Counted from the stretch's first letter, positions 53,619 to 63,013 are shown. The stretch: DNA of 64,000 nt from Streptomyces lanatus (GCF_014655715.1 NZ_BNBM01000003.1:1-64000); one strand, 5' to 3'. A program made the numbers and translations. The notes: generated by a model not told the origin, from the letters alone.

Positions 53619-55156
53619 TGTCGGGCATCGGCCCCCTCGGCAGCCATGTCCGGGGCCTCGGGCCGCTCCGCATCGGGGGTGCCGGGCAGGAACGCCGCCG
53701 CCAGCAGGGCGGAGACCAGGGCCGCGATCCCGCACACCAGCAGCACGACGCCCATGCCGTGGACGTAGGCGCTGTTCGCGGAGGCCGCGAGCTCGGCGGA
53801 GCCCGTCCGCTCGGCGACGAGGTGCGCCGCGACCACGGACTCCCCTGCGGTGTCGGCGACCTTCGCGGGCAGCCCGGTGACATCGAGCCGGTCCCGGAAG
53901 GCGCCGGCGAGCAGGCTGCCGAGCAGGGCGATGCCGATCGCGCCGCCGACCTGACGCATGGTCATCAGCAGCCCGGAGCCGCTGCCGGCCCGGTCGCGGG
54001 GCAGGGCACTCAGGCCGCCGTTCATGGCGGGGATGAGGGAGAGGCCGAAGCCGAGGCCGGTGATGGTGAGCCACAGCGCGACGAAGCCATAGCCGGAGTC
54101 CGCCGTCGTACGGCTGCCGAGGAACCCGGCGAAGGCCAGCACCACCAGGCCCGCGCTCACCGCGGCACGGGCGCCGAAGCGGGCGACGACCTTCGGCGCG
54201 AGGCGGGAGGCGACCAGCAGTCCGCCCATCATCGGCAGCAGCCGCACGCCGGTGCCCAGGGCGTCATGGCCGAGGACGGCCTGGAGGTAGGGCGGCAGCA
54301 CGAACAGCAGGCCGGTCAGGATGAACGTCACCAGGGTGGCGGCGACGGTGTTGAAGAGGAAGCCGCGGTGGGCGAGGAGGGTCATGTCGAGCATGGGGCG
54401 CTCGACCCGGCGTTCCCGCAGCACGAGCGCGGCGATCAGGACGACCGAGGCGGCGAGCATCGCCAGGACCAGCGGGTCGCCCCAGCCCCGGGTGGGCGCC
54501 TCGATGATCCCGTAGACGAGGGCGCCGAGCCCGGTCGCGGCGAGCGCGGTGGAGACGGTGTCGACCTTGGGGGAGGCGGGGTCCTTCGTCTCGGGGAGCA
54601 GGAAGACGCAGGCGGCGATGCCGATCGCGGCCATCGGGACGTTGATCAGGAAGACCGAGCCCCACCAGAAGTGGTTCAGCAGCCAGCCGCCGATGATCGG
54701 GCCGAGCGGCAGGCCGAGCGCGGAGGCGGCGGAGGCGATGCCGACGGCCTTGGTGCGCTCCTCGGGGCCGAAGAGCGTGGGCAGCACCGACAGGGAGAGC
54801 GGGGTGACCAGGGCCGCGCCGACGCCCATCACGGCACGGGCGGCGATCACCGCGTTCACATCGCCGGCCAGCGCGCCGACCAGGGATCCGGCGAGGAAGA
54901 TCCCGAGCCCGGTGATCAGCATGCGCCGCCGCCCGAACCGGTCGCCGAGCAGACCGGCGGGGAGCATCAGCGCCGCGAAGACGACGACGTACGCGTCCGC
55001 CATCCACTGCTGCTGGCCGGTGGTGGCGCCGAGGTCGGCGGCCATCGTCGGCAGCGCCACATTGAGGATCGTCATGTCGAAGCCGAGCGTGAGCATGCTC
55101 GCGACGAGTGCGCCGAGCGCCCACCAACGGCGAGGGTCTGGAGTGACAGTAACCAT
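53615..55156 (-). CDS. MFS drug exporter, DHA2/EmrB-QacA family (14 TM)
   Basis: A 513-residue, 14-helix proton-driven exporter. Motif A is GLLGDRFGRRRML, motif B lies in RAVMGVGAALVTPLSLSV, and motif C is ALGLPLGPIIGGWLL. TM1 carries the family acidic residue in LGFDMTILNVALPTM. It likely pumps lipophilic drugs or antibiotics. The ATG at 55156 is only 4 bases from the operator palindrome, so the start of transcription should overlap it. Cotranscribed with the TetR gene. Confidence 0.93.
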   Translation of the reverse strand: MVTVTPDPRRWWALGALVASMLTLGFDMTILNVALPTMAADLGATTGQQQWMADAYVVVFAALMLPAGLLGDRFGRRRMLITGLGIFLAGSLVGALAGDVNAVIAARAVMGVGAALVTPLSLSVLPTLFGPEERTKAVGIASAASALGLPLGPIIGGWLLNHFWWGSVFLINVPMAAIGIAACVFLLPETKDPASPKVDTVSTALAATGLGALVYGIIEAPTRGWGDPLVLAMLAASVVLIAALVLRERRVERPMLDMTLLAHRGFLFNTVAATLVTFILTGLLFVLPPYLQAVLGHDALGTGVRLLPMMGGLLVASRLAPKVVARFGARAAVSAGLVVLAFAGFLGSRTTADSGYGFVALWLTITGLGFGLSLIPAMNGGLSALPRDRAGSGSGLLMTMRQVGGAIGIALLGSLLAGAFRDRLDVTGLPAKVADTAGESVVAAHLVAERTGSAELAASANSAYVHGMGVVLLVCGIAALVSALLAAAFLPGTPDAERPEAPDMAAEGADARQ

Positions 55157-55160
55157 GAAA

Positions 55161-55175
55161 TGAGAGTAGCTCTCA
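55161..55175. promoter_or_regulatory. TetR-type operator before the MFS exporter
   Basis: TGAGAG-TAG-CTCTCA, a perfect inverted repeat with 6-base arms, ends 4 bases from the exporter ATG. In a spacer that is AT-rich for this genome it is the only candidate site for the coupled TetR protein. Confidence 0.75.
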
Positions 55176-55230
55176 AAAGGTGGTCGCTGTCAATCAGATT
55201 CGGGTGCGCGCGGAAATCCGGGCATGGAAA

Positions 55231-55258
55231 AGGGCCACGGCTCGGAAGCCATGGCCCT
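55231..55258 (-). terminator. Intrinsic terminator with T-run after the haemolysin-III gene
   Basis: On the minus strand AGGGCCATGGCT, loop TCCG, AGCCGTGGCCCT (12-bp stem with one G-U pair) is followed by TTTCC. It lies 20 bases past the stop at 55279. Confidence 0.85.
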
Positions 55259-55278
55259 CGGAGGAGGTGCGGGGTGGA

Positions 55279-56034
55279 CTACCTGTGCTGGTAGGCCACC
55301 AGGGAGATCCCCACGTAGTGCACGACGAACGCCGCCAGCGTGAAGGAGTGGAACACCTCGTGGAAGCCGAACCAGCGCGGTGACGGGTTCGGGCGCTTGA
55401 TGCCGTAGATCACGCCGCCCGCGCTGTAGAGGACACCGCCGACGATCACCAGGACCAGGACCGCGATGCCGCCGGTGCGCATGAAGTCGGGCAGGAAGAA
55501 GACGGCCGCCCAGCCCATCGCGATGTAGCAGGGGGTGTAGAGCCAGCGCGGGGCGCCGACCCAGAAGACGCGGAAGACGATGCCGGCCGCGGCGGCGGCC
55601 CAGATGCCCCACAGCAGCCACTGCCCCTTGGCGCCCGGCAGGAGCAGCATCGTCAGCGGTGTGTAGGTGCCCGCGATGATCAGGAAGATGTTGGCGTGAT
55701 CGAGCCGGCGCAGGATGCCGTCCATGCGCGGACTCCAGTTGCCCCGGTGGTACAGCGCGCTCACGCCGAACAGCAGACAGGCCGTGAGGACGTAGATCCC
55801 GCAGGCGAGGCGGCCTCTGGGGGAGTCCGCGAGGGCGGTGAGGACCAGGCCCGCGACGAGAACGGCCGGAAACATACCGAGGTGCAGCCAGCCGCGGAGC
55901 TTCGGCTTGATCTCGTCCGTGAGTTGCTGGGCATGGTGCGCGATCTGGTGCGGCAGCGAGGGCGCGGCGGACCCGCGGCCGGCGGCCGGCGTGTCCGTTT
56001 GCGCGTCGGGGACGGGCGCAGTCATGCGGGGCAT
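55279..56034 (-). CDS. Haemolysin III/TrhA (PAQR-type) membrane protein
   Basis: A 251-residue seven-helix protein. The PAQR/HlyIII signature residues are present: SALYHRG, LDHANIFLIIAGTYTP and, in the last helices, GFHEVFHSFTLAAFVVHYVG, giving the conserved His/Asp metal cluster. The family is now linked to membrane-lipid homeostasis and not to haemolysis. ATG 56034 or ATG 56025 can start it. A 20-base palindrome lies directly upstream. Confidence 0.9.
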   Translation of the reverse strand: MPRMTAPVPDAQTDTPAAGRGSAAPSLPHQIAHHAQQLTDEIKPKLRGWLHLGMFPAVLVAGLVLTALADSPRGRLACGIYVLTACLLFGVSALYHRGNWSPRMDGILRRLDHANIFLIIAGTYTPLTMLLLPGAKGQWLLWGIWAAAAAGIVFRVFWVGAPRWLYTPCYIAMGWAAVFFLPDFMRTGGIAVLVLVIVGGVLYSAGGVIYGIKRPNPSPRWFGFHEVFHSFTLAAFVVHYVGISLVAYQHR

Positions 56035-56037
56035 CGT

Positions 56038-56057
56038 ACCTACGGAACCGTAAGTTA
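56038..56057. promoter_or_regulatory. Palindrome at the haemolysin-III gene start
   Basis: The core TACGG-AA-CCGTA (56041-56052) extends outward imperfectly (GTACC before, AGTTAC after). It touches the translation start, as expected for a repressor site. TACGG/CCGTA operators are known for TetR-type regulators of lipid genes in actinobacteria. Confidence 0.5.
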
Positions 56058-56385
56058 CGCGTCAGAGCGGCCGGATGAGTGACCGTTAGTGGCCATCGTC
56101 TCATGGGGTACCCGGAATGGACGCACCCGGGGTGAAGCCGTGGTGACGCATCGAAAACATCTTGATGAGTGGCGATGCTCACGCCGCTCACCTGTGACGC
56201 CCTCTGGACATATGCGCAGACGCGTCGGATGATCAAATGAGTGCGGTCGGCACCGGATGAGCGCGGAAGATCGGAATGGCCGATCCGAACTGCGAAGCAT
56301 CCGGGTCGCGGCCCCCACGGGGCATACAAGGGCATAGTCGAACATCCTGTACAGCCAGGAAAAATCCCTCATTCTAGGAGCAACC
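56058..56385. other. Gene-free upstream region of pckG
   Basis: About 330 bases hold the pckG promoter region. No coding frame with Streptomyces bias is visible. I see several GGATGA/GGCATA short repeats (for example GGGGCATACAAGGGCATAG at 56316-56334) but no clear -35/-10 pair, hairpin or riboswitch. Confidence 0.5.
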
Positions 56386-58209
56386 GTGGCGCGCGACATC
56401 GCGGCTCCCCCCGTCGTCCCCACCAACCACCGCGAACTGGTCTCGTGGGTGAACGAGATCGCAGAACTGACGCAGCCGGACAGCGTGGTCTGGTGCGACG
56501 GATCCGAGGCCGAGTACGAGCGTCTGAGCGAGGAGCTCGTCGCCAAGGGCACCTTCAAGAAACTCGACCCGATCAAGCGCCCCAACTCGTACTACGCCGC
56601 CTCCGACCCGACCGACGTCGCGCGCGTCGAGGACCGGACCTTCATCTGCTCCGAGAAGGAGGAGGACGCGGGCCCGACGAACCACTGGATGGCCCCCGCC
56701 GAGATGCGGGACGTCTTCTCCGGTGAGAAGGGCGTCTTCCGCGGCTCGATGCGCGGCCGGACCATGTACGTCGTCCCGTTCTGCATGGGCCCCCTCGGCT
56801 CGAAGCTCTCCGCGATCGGCGTCGAGATCACCGACTCCGCCTATGTCGCGGTCTCCATGCGCACCATGACCCGCATGGGCCAGGCCGTCCTCGACGAACT
56901 CGGCGACGACGGCTTCTTCGTCAAGGCCGTGCACTCCGTCGGCGCCCCGCTGGAGGCCGGCGAGCAGGACGTCCCGTGGCCCTGCAACCAGACCAAGTAC
57001 ATCTCCCACTTCCCCGAGAGCCGCGAGATCTGGTCCTACGGCTCCGGCTACGGCGGCAACGCCCTGCTCGGCAAGAAGTGCTACGCCCTGCGGATCGCGT
57101 CCGTGATGGCCCGCGACGAGGGCTGGCTCGCCGAGCACATGCTGATCCTCAAGCTCACGCCCCCGCAGGGCGAGTCCAAGTACGTGGCGGCGGCCTTCCC
57201 CTCCGCCTGCGGCAAGACCAACCTCGCCATGCTGGAGCCCACCATCTCCGGCTGGACCGTCGAGACCATCGGCGACGACATCGCCTGGATGCGCTTCGGC
57301 GAGGACGGCCGCCTGTACGCCATCAACCCCGAGGCCGGTTTCTTCGGCGTCGCGCCCGGCACCGGCGAGCACACCAACGCCAACGCGATGAAGACGCTGT
57401 GGGGCAACTCGGTCTTCACCAACGTGGCGCTGACGGACGACGGCGACATCTGGTGGGAGGGCATGACGGAGGAGACCCCGGCCCACCTCACCGACTGGAA
57501 GGGCAACGACTGGACGCCTTCCTCCGACGTCCCCGCCGCCCACCCCAACGCCCGGTTCACCGTCCCCGCGTCCCAGTGCCCGATCATCGCGCCCGAGTGG
57601 GAGGACCCCAAGGGCGTGCCGATCTCCGCGATCCTCTTCGGCGGCCGCCGCGCCACCGCCGTACCGCTGGTGACCGAGTCCTTCGACTGGAACCACGGCG
57701 TCTTCCTCGGCGCCAACGTGGCCTCCGAGAAGACCGCCGCCGCCGAGGGCAAGGTCGGCGAGCTGCGCCGCGACCCCTTCGCGATGCTGCCGTTCTGCGG
57801 CTACAACATGGGCGACTACATGGCCCACTGGATCAAGGTCGGCAAGTCCGCCGACCAGGCCAAGCTGCCGAAGATCTACTACGTCAACTGGTTCCGCAAG
57901 AACGACGAGGGCAAGTTCGTCTGGCCCGGCTTCGGTGAGAACAGCCGCGTCCTGAAGTGGATCGTCGAGCGCCTCGACGGCAAGGCCGAGGGCGTCGAGA
58001 CCCCCATCGGCATCCTGCCGGCCAAGGGCGCCCTCGACACCAACGGCCTCGAACTGGCCGAGTCCGACCTCGACTTCCTCCTCACCGTCGACAAGGAGAT
58101 CTGGCGCGAGGAGGCGGCGCTCGTCCCCGACCACCTCAACACCTTCGGCGATCACACGCCGAAGGAGCTGTGGGACGAGTACAACGCGCTGGTGCAGCGC
58201 CTGGGCTGA
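56386..58209 (+). CDS. pckG: Phosphoenolpyruvate carboxykinase (GTP)
   Basis: A 607-residue GTP-dependent enzyme that converts oxaloacetate and GTP to phosphoenolpyruvate, the gate of gluconeogenesis from acetate, amino acids and fatty acids. The kinase loop [13 protein letters not shown], the hyperactive-cysteine region, the metal/nucleotide segment GDDIAWMRF and the conserved [12 protein letters not shown] are all intact, and the length is standard. The GTG start (56386) follows CTAGGAGCAACC. Monocistronic. Confidence 0.96.
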   Translation: MARDIAAPPVVPTNHRELVSWVNEIAELTQPDSVVWCDGSEAEYERLSEELVAKGTFKKLDPIKRPNSYYAASDPTDVARVEDRTFICSEKEEDAGPTNHWMAPAEMRDVFSGEKGVFRGSMRGRTMYVVPFCMGPLGSKLSAIGVEITDSAYVAVSMRTMTRMGQAVLDELGDDGFFVKAVHSVGAPLEAGEQDVPWPCNQTKYISHFPESREIWSYGSGYGGNALLGKKCYALRIASVMARDEGWLAEHMLILKLTPPQGESKYVAAAFPSACGKTNLAMLEPTISGWTVETIGDDIAWMRFGEDGRLYAINPEAGFFGVAPGTGEHTNANAMKTLWGNSVFTNVALTDDGDIWWEGMTEETPAHLTDWKGNDWTPSSDVPAAHPNARFTVPASQCPIIAPEWEDPKGVPISAILFGGRRATAVPLVTESFDWNHGVFLGANVASEKTAAAEGKVGELRRDPFAMLPFCGYNMGDYMAHWIKVGKSADQAKLPKIYYVNWFRKNDEGKFVWPGFGENSRVLKWIVERLDGKAEGVETPIGILPAKGALDTNGLELAESDLDFLLTVDKEIWREEAALVPDHLNTFGDHTPKELWDEYNALVQRLG

Positions 58210-58458
58210 CGCCGCCCACCGAACTCCGCGGCCGGTTGGGATTGCCCTGACCAGTGATCGTCACGGCCGGCCGCGGTGCGAAACCGGCGAGGTTCCGTAC
58301 AACGACGTACGGGGCTCTGGGCCTGTCGCCGCGTCCTCGTCCGCCCCGACGGAGACACGGCGGCAGGCCCTCGCCTGCATCTCCGGGGCTCGCGCTGAAC
58401 GCCGACGGCACCTTCACGATCAACGACCCGCACCAGCGTCGACCGCCCCGGCCACTGT

Positions 58459-59085
58459 CTACGTCAGAGGCTGATCGCCGCCCGTCCCGCCCCGGTCCTC
58501 CAGATACCGGGTGTGGGTCTCCTGGCGGCGGGCCTCCACCTCGCGCAGGCCCGCCGCCAGGTTCTCCGCGTCCTTCTTCAACAGGCCGAGCTGCCGCTCC
58601 AGATGGAGCTCCGGCGACTCGGTGCCCGGCGACATCCGCGTCCACCACCGCGTCCGCGCGAAGCTGTCGACGGCCTCGGGCAGATCGCGCCGGACAATAC
58701 GGGAGAGGACATGCACGCCCTCCGGGTCGTGCGCGAGCAGCTCGGCGACCCAGCCCTTGTCGAGCAGCGCGGTCAGGAGCTCGGTCAGTTCTCGGAGACG
58801 GGCCGCGGCCGTCACCGACAGCTCGACGTCCGTCAGATAGCCGCGCAGCTTCTCGAAGTCTCCGCGCAGTTCGTCCAGCTGGGCCGAGGGGTCCGGGAAG
58901 TCGGGCGGCGCGGGCCGCTCCGGCGGGGCGATCAGCGCGCCCGCGCCGTACAGGCCCACGACCACGACCGGCCAGTACGGTCCCGCCACCCCTGTGAAGG
59001 TCAGCGCCAGGCCGACCAGCCCGCACGCGCTGCCGGCGATGTTCTTGCGGGACTCCAGGTACGCCCCTGCCCTACTGGTAGCCAC
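58459..59085 (-). CDS. XpaC-like membrane coiled-coil protein
   Basis: A 208-residue protein. Two hydrophobic segments near the N-terminus (about 15-35 and 37-53) are followed by an all-helical cytoplasmic part with a long coiled-coil (HLERQLGLLKKDAENLAAGLREVE). The layout and the ending of the conserved part (DLPEAVDSFARTRWW) resemble the XpaC family that Bacillus encodes beside a TelA protein. The name is an inference from layout and context. GTG 59085 overlaps the upstream VWA gene by 14 bases and is preceded by GAGGAG. Last gene of the four-gene operon. Confidence 0.75.
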   Translation of the reverse strand: MATSRAGAYLESRKNIAGSACGLVGLALTFTGVAGPYWPVVVVGLYGAGALIAPPERPAPPDFPDPSAQLDELRGDFEKLRGYLTDVELSVTAAARLRELTELLTALLDKGWVAELLAHDPEGVHVLSRIVRRDLPEAVDSFARTRWWTRMSPGTESPELHLERQLGLLKKDAENLAAGLREVEARRQETHTRYLEDRGGTGGDQPLT

Positions 59086-60610
59086 GGATCTCCTCGAAGG
59101 CACCGTCCAGTGACCCTTGCTGGGCGTCGAAGAGCCGGCCGCCGGTCAGCTCGGCGATGTACTCCAGCTCCGACTTGCTGGAGTCGCCGAAGAGGATGGG
59201 GAAGACGGGTGTCGAGCGTCGCTCGCGGTCCAGGCCGATGTACCAGGCGTGGAAGCCGGCCGAGTCGGTGCCCGCGGTGTTCTCGCCGTCCGTCATCAGC
59301 ACGATCGACGTGAACGTGTCCCTGCCGGAGCCCAGATGCTGGTACGCCGCCTCCAGCGAGGTGTAGATCGCGGTGTCGCCCTCGGCGGTCAGCGCGTCGG
59401 TGTCCTCCCGGATACCCGCGAGCCCGGCCTTCGGGTCGGACGGCTCCACGACATGCGTGGCCACGCTCTTCACACTCGACCCGAACGGCATCAGCGTGAC
59501 CTCCTCGCGCTCGCGGAAGTCACCGGTGAGGTCGGTGAGCGCCTTCTTCAGCTGCTCCAGGCGGTCGCCCTCCATCGAGCCCGAGGTGTCGAGGACGTAG
59601 ACCGTCCTGGACGGGCGGCGCAGCTCGTTCTCGTACGAGTCGAGGAGGCCGTCGGCGACGGAACGGGTGCCCGGGAAGGGCAGTTCGCGCCGGCGGCCGG
59701 GGTCGAGGCCGGGTGCGGGGTCGACGGAGGGGACGACCGGGCGGCGATGGGTGCGCTCCGTGATCAGCCGCTGCGTGCCGTCTGTGCGCAGGGCCTCGGT
59801 GAGGCGGCGGACGTCCTCGCGGGTCGCGGCGTTCGTCGAGGCGAGGGAGGAGAGCGGGTAGTCGGCGGTGACGACGCCGTCCTTGGGGCGGATCACGGTC
59901 AGGCCCGGGATGCCCTTGAGGACGGACTCGTAGTTGAGCAGCGCGTCGACGTTGCCGCGCCGCTTGTACGCCGTCGCCAGCCAGCCCGACGAACCCGACG
60001 TCAGCTTCTGCCCCTTGAAGAACTCCTTCAGCCGGGGCGAGGCCTTGTCGACGTCCGCGTCCGTCAGGGCGGCCTGCGCGCCGGACAGGGCCGAGGCGAC
60101 GGAGACCAGGGTGGCGAAGCCGGAGTTGGAGCGGGCTGGGTCCGTCATCCCGTACGTCAACCTGCCGTCCTGGACGGCCTGTTCGATCTGCGACCAGGTG
60201 ACGTCACCGGGCTTCCAGCCCAGCTGGGCGAGCCGCGTCGACTTGACGCCGACCGCGACCGGGCTCGACATGACCGGCGTCTCCGACACGACCTTCTTGG
60301 CCGCTTCGGGGCGTAGCCGCAGATAGTCGTTGGAGGACAGCCACAGCGCGTCGTAACGCCCGTCCGCCTTGCCCTTCGCCAGCAGTTCCACGGCGTCGAG
60401 GGTGCCCATGTAGGTGGGCCGGACCTCGATGCCGGTGTCGTCGGCGATCCGCTCCAGGACCGGGGCCATGTCGCTGAGCTCGCTGGAGGCGAGGATGCGC
60501 AGGGAGCCGGGTCTCGGGGCGTTGTCGGGCTCGTCGGCCGCCTTCTGCGAGGTGCAGGCGGTCAGCAGCGCCAGCGCGGCGAGCGCCGGAGCGAGTATGC
60601 GTGCTCTCAT
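59072..60610 (-). CDS. Lipoprotein with solute-binding-type and VWA domains
   Basis: A 512-residue surface protein. It has a lipoprotein signal (lipobox LLTAC at about 15-19), a bacterial extracellular solute-binding-like domain (about 35-300; LRILASSELSDMAPVLERI) and a C-terminal von Willebrand A domain (about 325-510). The MIDAS metal site is complete: DTSGS, the Thr in the AEGDTAIYTSL loop and the Asp in LMTDGENT. The fusion suggests ligand sensing coupled to protein-protein contact outside the membrane. Its ATG overlaps the TelA gene stop (ATGA). Confidence 0.88.
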   Translation of the reverse strand: MRARILAPALAALALLTACTSQKAADEPDNAPRPGSLRILASSELSDMAPVLERIADDTGIEVRPTYMGTLDAVELLAKGKADGRYDALWLSSNDYLRLRPEAAKKVVSETPVMSSPVAVGVKSTRLAQLGWKPGDVTWSQIEQAVQDGRLTYGMTDPARSNSGFATLVSVASALSGAQAALTDADVDKASPRLKEFFKGQKLTSGSSGWLATAYKRRGNVDALLNYESVLKGIPGLTVIRPKDGVVTADYPLSSLASTNAATREDVRRLTEALRTDGTQRLITERTHRRPVVPSVDPAPGLDPGRRRELPFPGTRSVADGLLDSYENELRRPSRTVYVLDTSGSMEGDRLEQLKKALTDLTGDFREREEVTLMPFGSSVKSVATHVVEPSDPKAGLAGIREDTDALTAEGDTAIYTSLEAAYQHLGSGRDTFTSIVLMTDGENTAGTDSAGFHAWYIGLDRERRSTPVFPILFGDSSKSELEYIAELTGGRLFDAQQGSLDGAFEEIRGYQ

Positions 60611-61779
60611 CCGAGGCCGCCTTCCAGCGCGCCCTGCGAACGGCTGCGTTCCAAGTAGCCGCTCGCGTTCTGCAGTTCGGCGGTCAGGTTCTCCACGGTC
60701 GCCGCCATCGCCTCGGTCGCCTGCACCTTGTAGGAGTCGATGGCGTCGAGCGTGCGGTAGATCTGCTGGAAGGCGCTCCGGAGGGTCTCGGCGCCCACCG
60801 CCGGGTCGGCGGCGATGCGCTGGATCTCCCCGCTCTGCGTGGCGAGCATCTCGGCATTGCCCCGGATCAGGTCCTCGGTGGTCCCGCGCAGGGCGTTGAC
60901 CTGCTCGATGACCTTCTTCTGGTTGTCGAGCGCCGAGGCCAGCATCACGGAGATGCGCAGCGCCGAGACGGTGGTCGTGGCCGCCCGGTCGACGCCCTTG
61001 ATCAGCTCCTCGTTGTTGCGTCGTACGACGTCCATGGCGAGGTATCCCTGCGCGCACACCGCGAGCTGGGTGAGCAGATCCTGGTGCTTCTGCCGGACGG
61101 GGAAGAGGATGTCGGCGCGCAGCCCGTCGGCCTGCTGCGGGTCGACGACCTGCGCGATGTGCTGCTCGACGGCCGTGTCCAGGGCCTCGGTCAGCACCAC
61201 ATACTCCTGGAGCTTGCCCATGGTCTCCCACAGCCGCACCCGCTCCGTCTGAAGCGCCGCGTTGTCCCGCCGCAGCTCGTCCTGCCCGCCCCGCAGCGAC
61301 CCCACGATCTTGTTCAGGGTGCCTTGCGCGGAGGCGTACTTGGCGACGTGGTCGCGCAGCTTGTTGCCGCCCGGCAGCCGCGACAGGAACTTCCGCCCCT
61401 TGGAGGCGGGCAGATCCCTCGGGTCGAGGTCCTCGACCACCCGGCGCAGTTCCACCAGCGATCCGGCGACCTGCGACTGCGCGTCCCCGCCCTTGTCGGG
61501 CAGGCTGCGGATGGTCCGCTCCAGCATGCGGTTGGACTGCGCGGCCGCCGACCGCATCTCCCCGGCCCCCAGCGCGGTGATCTCACCGACCTTGCCGGCG
61601 AACTCGGGGGAGCGGGCGTCGAGTCCGGCGAGCGCGTCCACATAGGCGGACGCCTTGCCGGCCATGTCGCTGCGGACGCCGTCGTCGACCGGGACGAGTC
61701 CACCGGCCTTCTCGCGCGGCACGGCGGCCACGGGCTCGGGCGGGGTGAGGACGAAGTCGCCGTCGTCGTTGATGCTCAT
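60607..61779 (-). CDS. TelA-family (toxic anion resistance) protein
   Basis: A 390-residue helical TelA/KlaA-type protein. Long amphipathic helices carry SLVELRRVVEDLDPRDL, LPGGNKLRDHVAKYASAQ and the family VVRRNNEELIKGVDRAATTTVSALR. TelA proteins are named for tellurite resistance, and genome surveys place them with VWA- and TerD-domain stress proteins. No metal site is visible. Located between the two solute-binding-type genes, with a 15-base spacer upstream and ATGA coupling downstream. Confidence 0.92.
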   Translation of the reverse strand: MSINDDGDFVLTPPEPVAAVPREKAGGLVPVDDGVRSDMAGKASAYVDALAGLDARSPEFAGKVGEITALGAGEMRSAAAQSNRMLERTIRSLPDKGGDAQSQVAGSLVELRRVVEDLDPRDLPASKGRKFLSRLPGGNKLRDHVAKYASAQGTLNKIVGSLRGGQDELRRDNAALQTERVRLWETMGKLQEYVVLTEALDTAVEQHIAQVVDPQQADGLRADILFPVRQKHQDLLTQLAVCAQGYLAMDVVRRNNEELIKGVDRAATTTVSALRISVMLASALDNQKKVIEQVNALRGTTEDLIRGNAEMLATQSGEIQRIAADPAVGAETLRSAFQQIYRTLDAIDSYKVQATEAMAATVENLTAELQNASGYLERSRSQGALEGGLG

Positions 61780-61794
61780 CTGCTGTTGCCCCCC

Positions 61795-62859
61795 TTATCC
61801 GCGCGCCCGCAGCGCCAGCTCGTGCAGCACCTTGGAGGTGGGCACGGGGGCCTGGTGGACGCCGGTCAGTTCCTGCTTGAGGTAGTTGGTGTCCGAGGCG
61901 AACCCCGCGATCTCGCCCTGCGGCCGGAACCCGTGCCGGACCTCCAGCTTGCGCAACTCCTCGTCCGTGGAGAGGAGTTCGGCGACGGCCTTGCCGTTGT
62001 CGGTCAGCGGTACGACGGTGTGGTCGCTGTTGACCGTGGTGTCCGGGTAGAGGACGACCAGGTCGTCGGGCTGCTGTCCCTGGGCCAGCAGGGAGGCGAC
62101 CTGGGACTCGTAGACCACGACCAGCGGATTGCCGGCCCCGCTGACGAAGTCCCGGAACACGGCGTCACTGCTCGACTGCTGGGCGCCCTGCACACTGACC
62201 AGCTTGTGCAGGAGGGGCGCGGTGCGGCCGACCTCCTGCTCGCCGGCGACGACCTTGCCGCCGTTCTCGACGTAGGAGGCGGCGGCGAGATAGAGGGCGC
62301 CGGAGTTGGAGGTCTCGGGATCGGTGCTGGAGAGGTAGAGGGTGCCGGTCAACTCCCCGTACTTCTTGGCCCCCTTGAGCTGCTGCCAGGTGCGATCCGC
62401 GCGGGCGGCGTCCAGATAGGCCGCCATCTTCAGCGTCCCCCGGTGGGCCTCGTCCAGCGTGGCGAGCCCGTTGCTGGCGAGCACCTCGGCGGCGTTCTTG
62501 TGCGCCACCACGACGAGGGGCGAGTAGAAGGGCCGGGGCAGGGTCCCCGTCACCTTGTACTTGGCGGCCAGCTCACGGGCCGGCGCCTGACTCGACGGGA
62601 GCGCGAGGTCGTACCCCTTGAGGTCCAGCCCCTCCATGGCCCAGGACCCGGAGGTCTCGGCCTTCACGGTGTAGCCCTTGGCGGCGAGGGCCTTCACCAC
62701 GTCGGGATCGGCGAAGAACTCGGCCTTCTCCGACCCGATCACCGCGCGCACGGTCTTCGTTGCCGTGCCCTTGTCCTCATTGCTACGGCCTGCGACGACG
62801 GCGGCCACCACGCCACCGATCAGCAACACCGCGAGGACGATTCCTGCGATACGTCTCAC
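61795..62859 (-). CDS. Membrane-anchored solute-binding-like protein
   Basis: A 354-residue protein with an uncleaved N-terminal anchor (about 2-25, IAGIVLAVLLIGGVVAAVVAG; no lipobox cysteine) and a periplasmic-binding-protein-like domain (PFYSPLVVVAHKNAAEV, STDPETSNSGALYLAA, NPLVVVYESQ). There are no ABC permease or ATPase genes nearby. It therefore likely serves as sensor or scaffold with the SBP-VWA lipoprotein, whose binding domain it parallels. GTG 62859 or TTG 62886 may start it; neither has a good ribosome-binding site. First gene of the operon. Confidence 0.83.
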   Translation of the reverse strand: MRRIAGIVLAVLLIGGVVAAVVAGRSNEDKGTATKTVRAVIGSEKAEFFADPDVVKALAAKGYTVKAETSGSWAMEGLDLKGYDLALPSSQAPARELAAKYKVTGTLPRPFYSPLVVVAHKNAAEVLASNGLATLDEAHRGTLKMAAYLDAARADRTWQQLKGAKKYGELTGTLYLSSTDPETSNSGALYLAAASYVENGGKVVAGEQEVGRTAPLLHKLVSVQGAQQSSSDAVFRDFVSGAGNPLVVVYESQVASLLAQGQQPDDLVVLYPDTTVNSDHTVVPLTDNGKAVAELLSTDEELRKLEVRHGFRPQGEIAGFASDTNYLKQELTGVHQAPVPTSKVLHELALRARG

Positions 62860-62959
62860 GGGGTGGAGAGTGCTCGCGGAATCCAACGTTCCCGAGCGAA
62901 AGGGATGAACGGGGGGTGTCGTCCTGGTCCCGTTACAACACGGGGGACGCTGACGCCCT

Positions 62960-63013
62960 CAGGGGCGCGAGGCTGTGTCGATTTGCGGCTCCGCCGCGTG
63001 GGCGCGACCAGCC
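62960..63013 (+). repeat. 54-bp dispersed intergenic repeat, copy 2
   Basis: Matches copy 1 (16344-16397) with three substitutions and no gaps. It sits between the operon of solute-binding/TelA genes and the 63108 gene, outside any coding frame. The core GCGGC-TCC-GCCGC and the flank GGCTG/CAGCC pairing are kept. Confidence 0.85.

Noticed and set aside
56164..56190. CGTCACA on the minus strand as a fourth ECF41 promoter
   Set aside because: There is no CGTC after 16 bases (ATCG instead) and no correctly placed minus-strand gene start nearby.
56374..58155. Minus-strand frame over pckG
   Set aside because: Antisense shadow of an unmistakable PEP carboxykinase.
58226..58276. CCGCGGCCGG...CCGGCCGCGG as a pckG terminator
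   Set aside because: The arms match perfectly but the loop is about 31 bases, too long to call with confidence.
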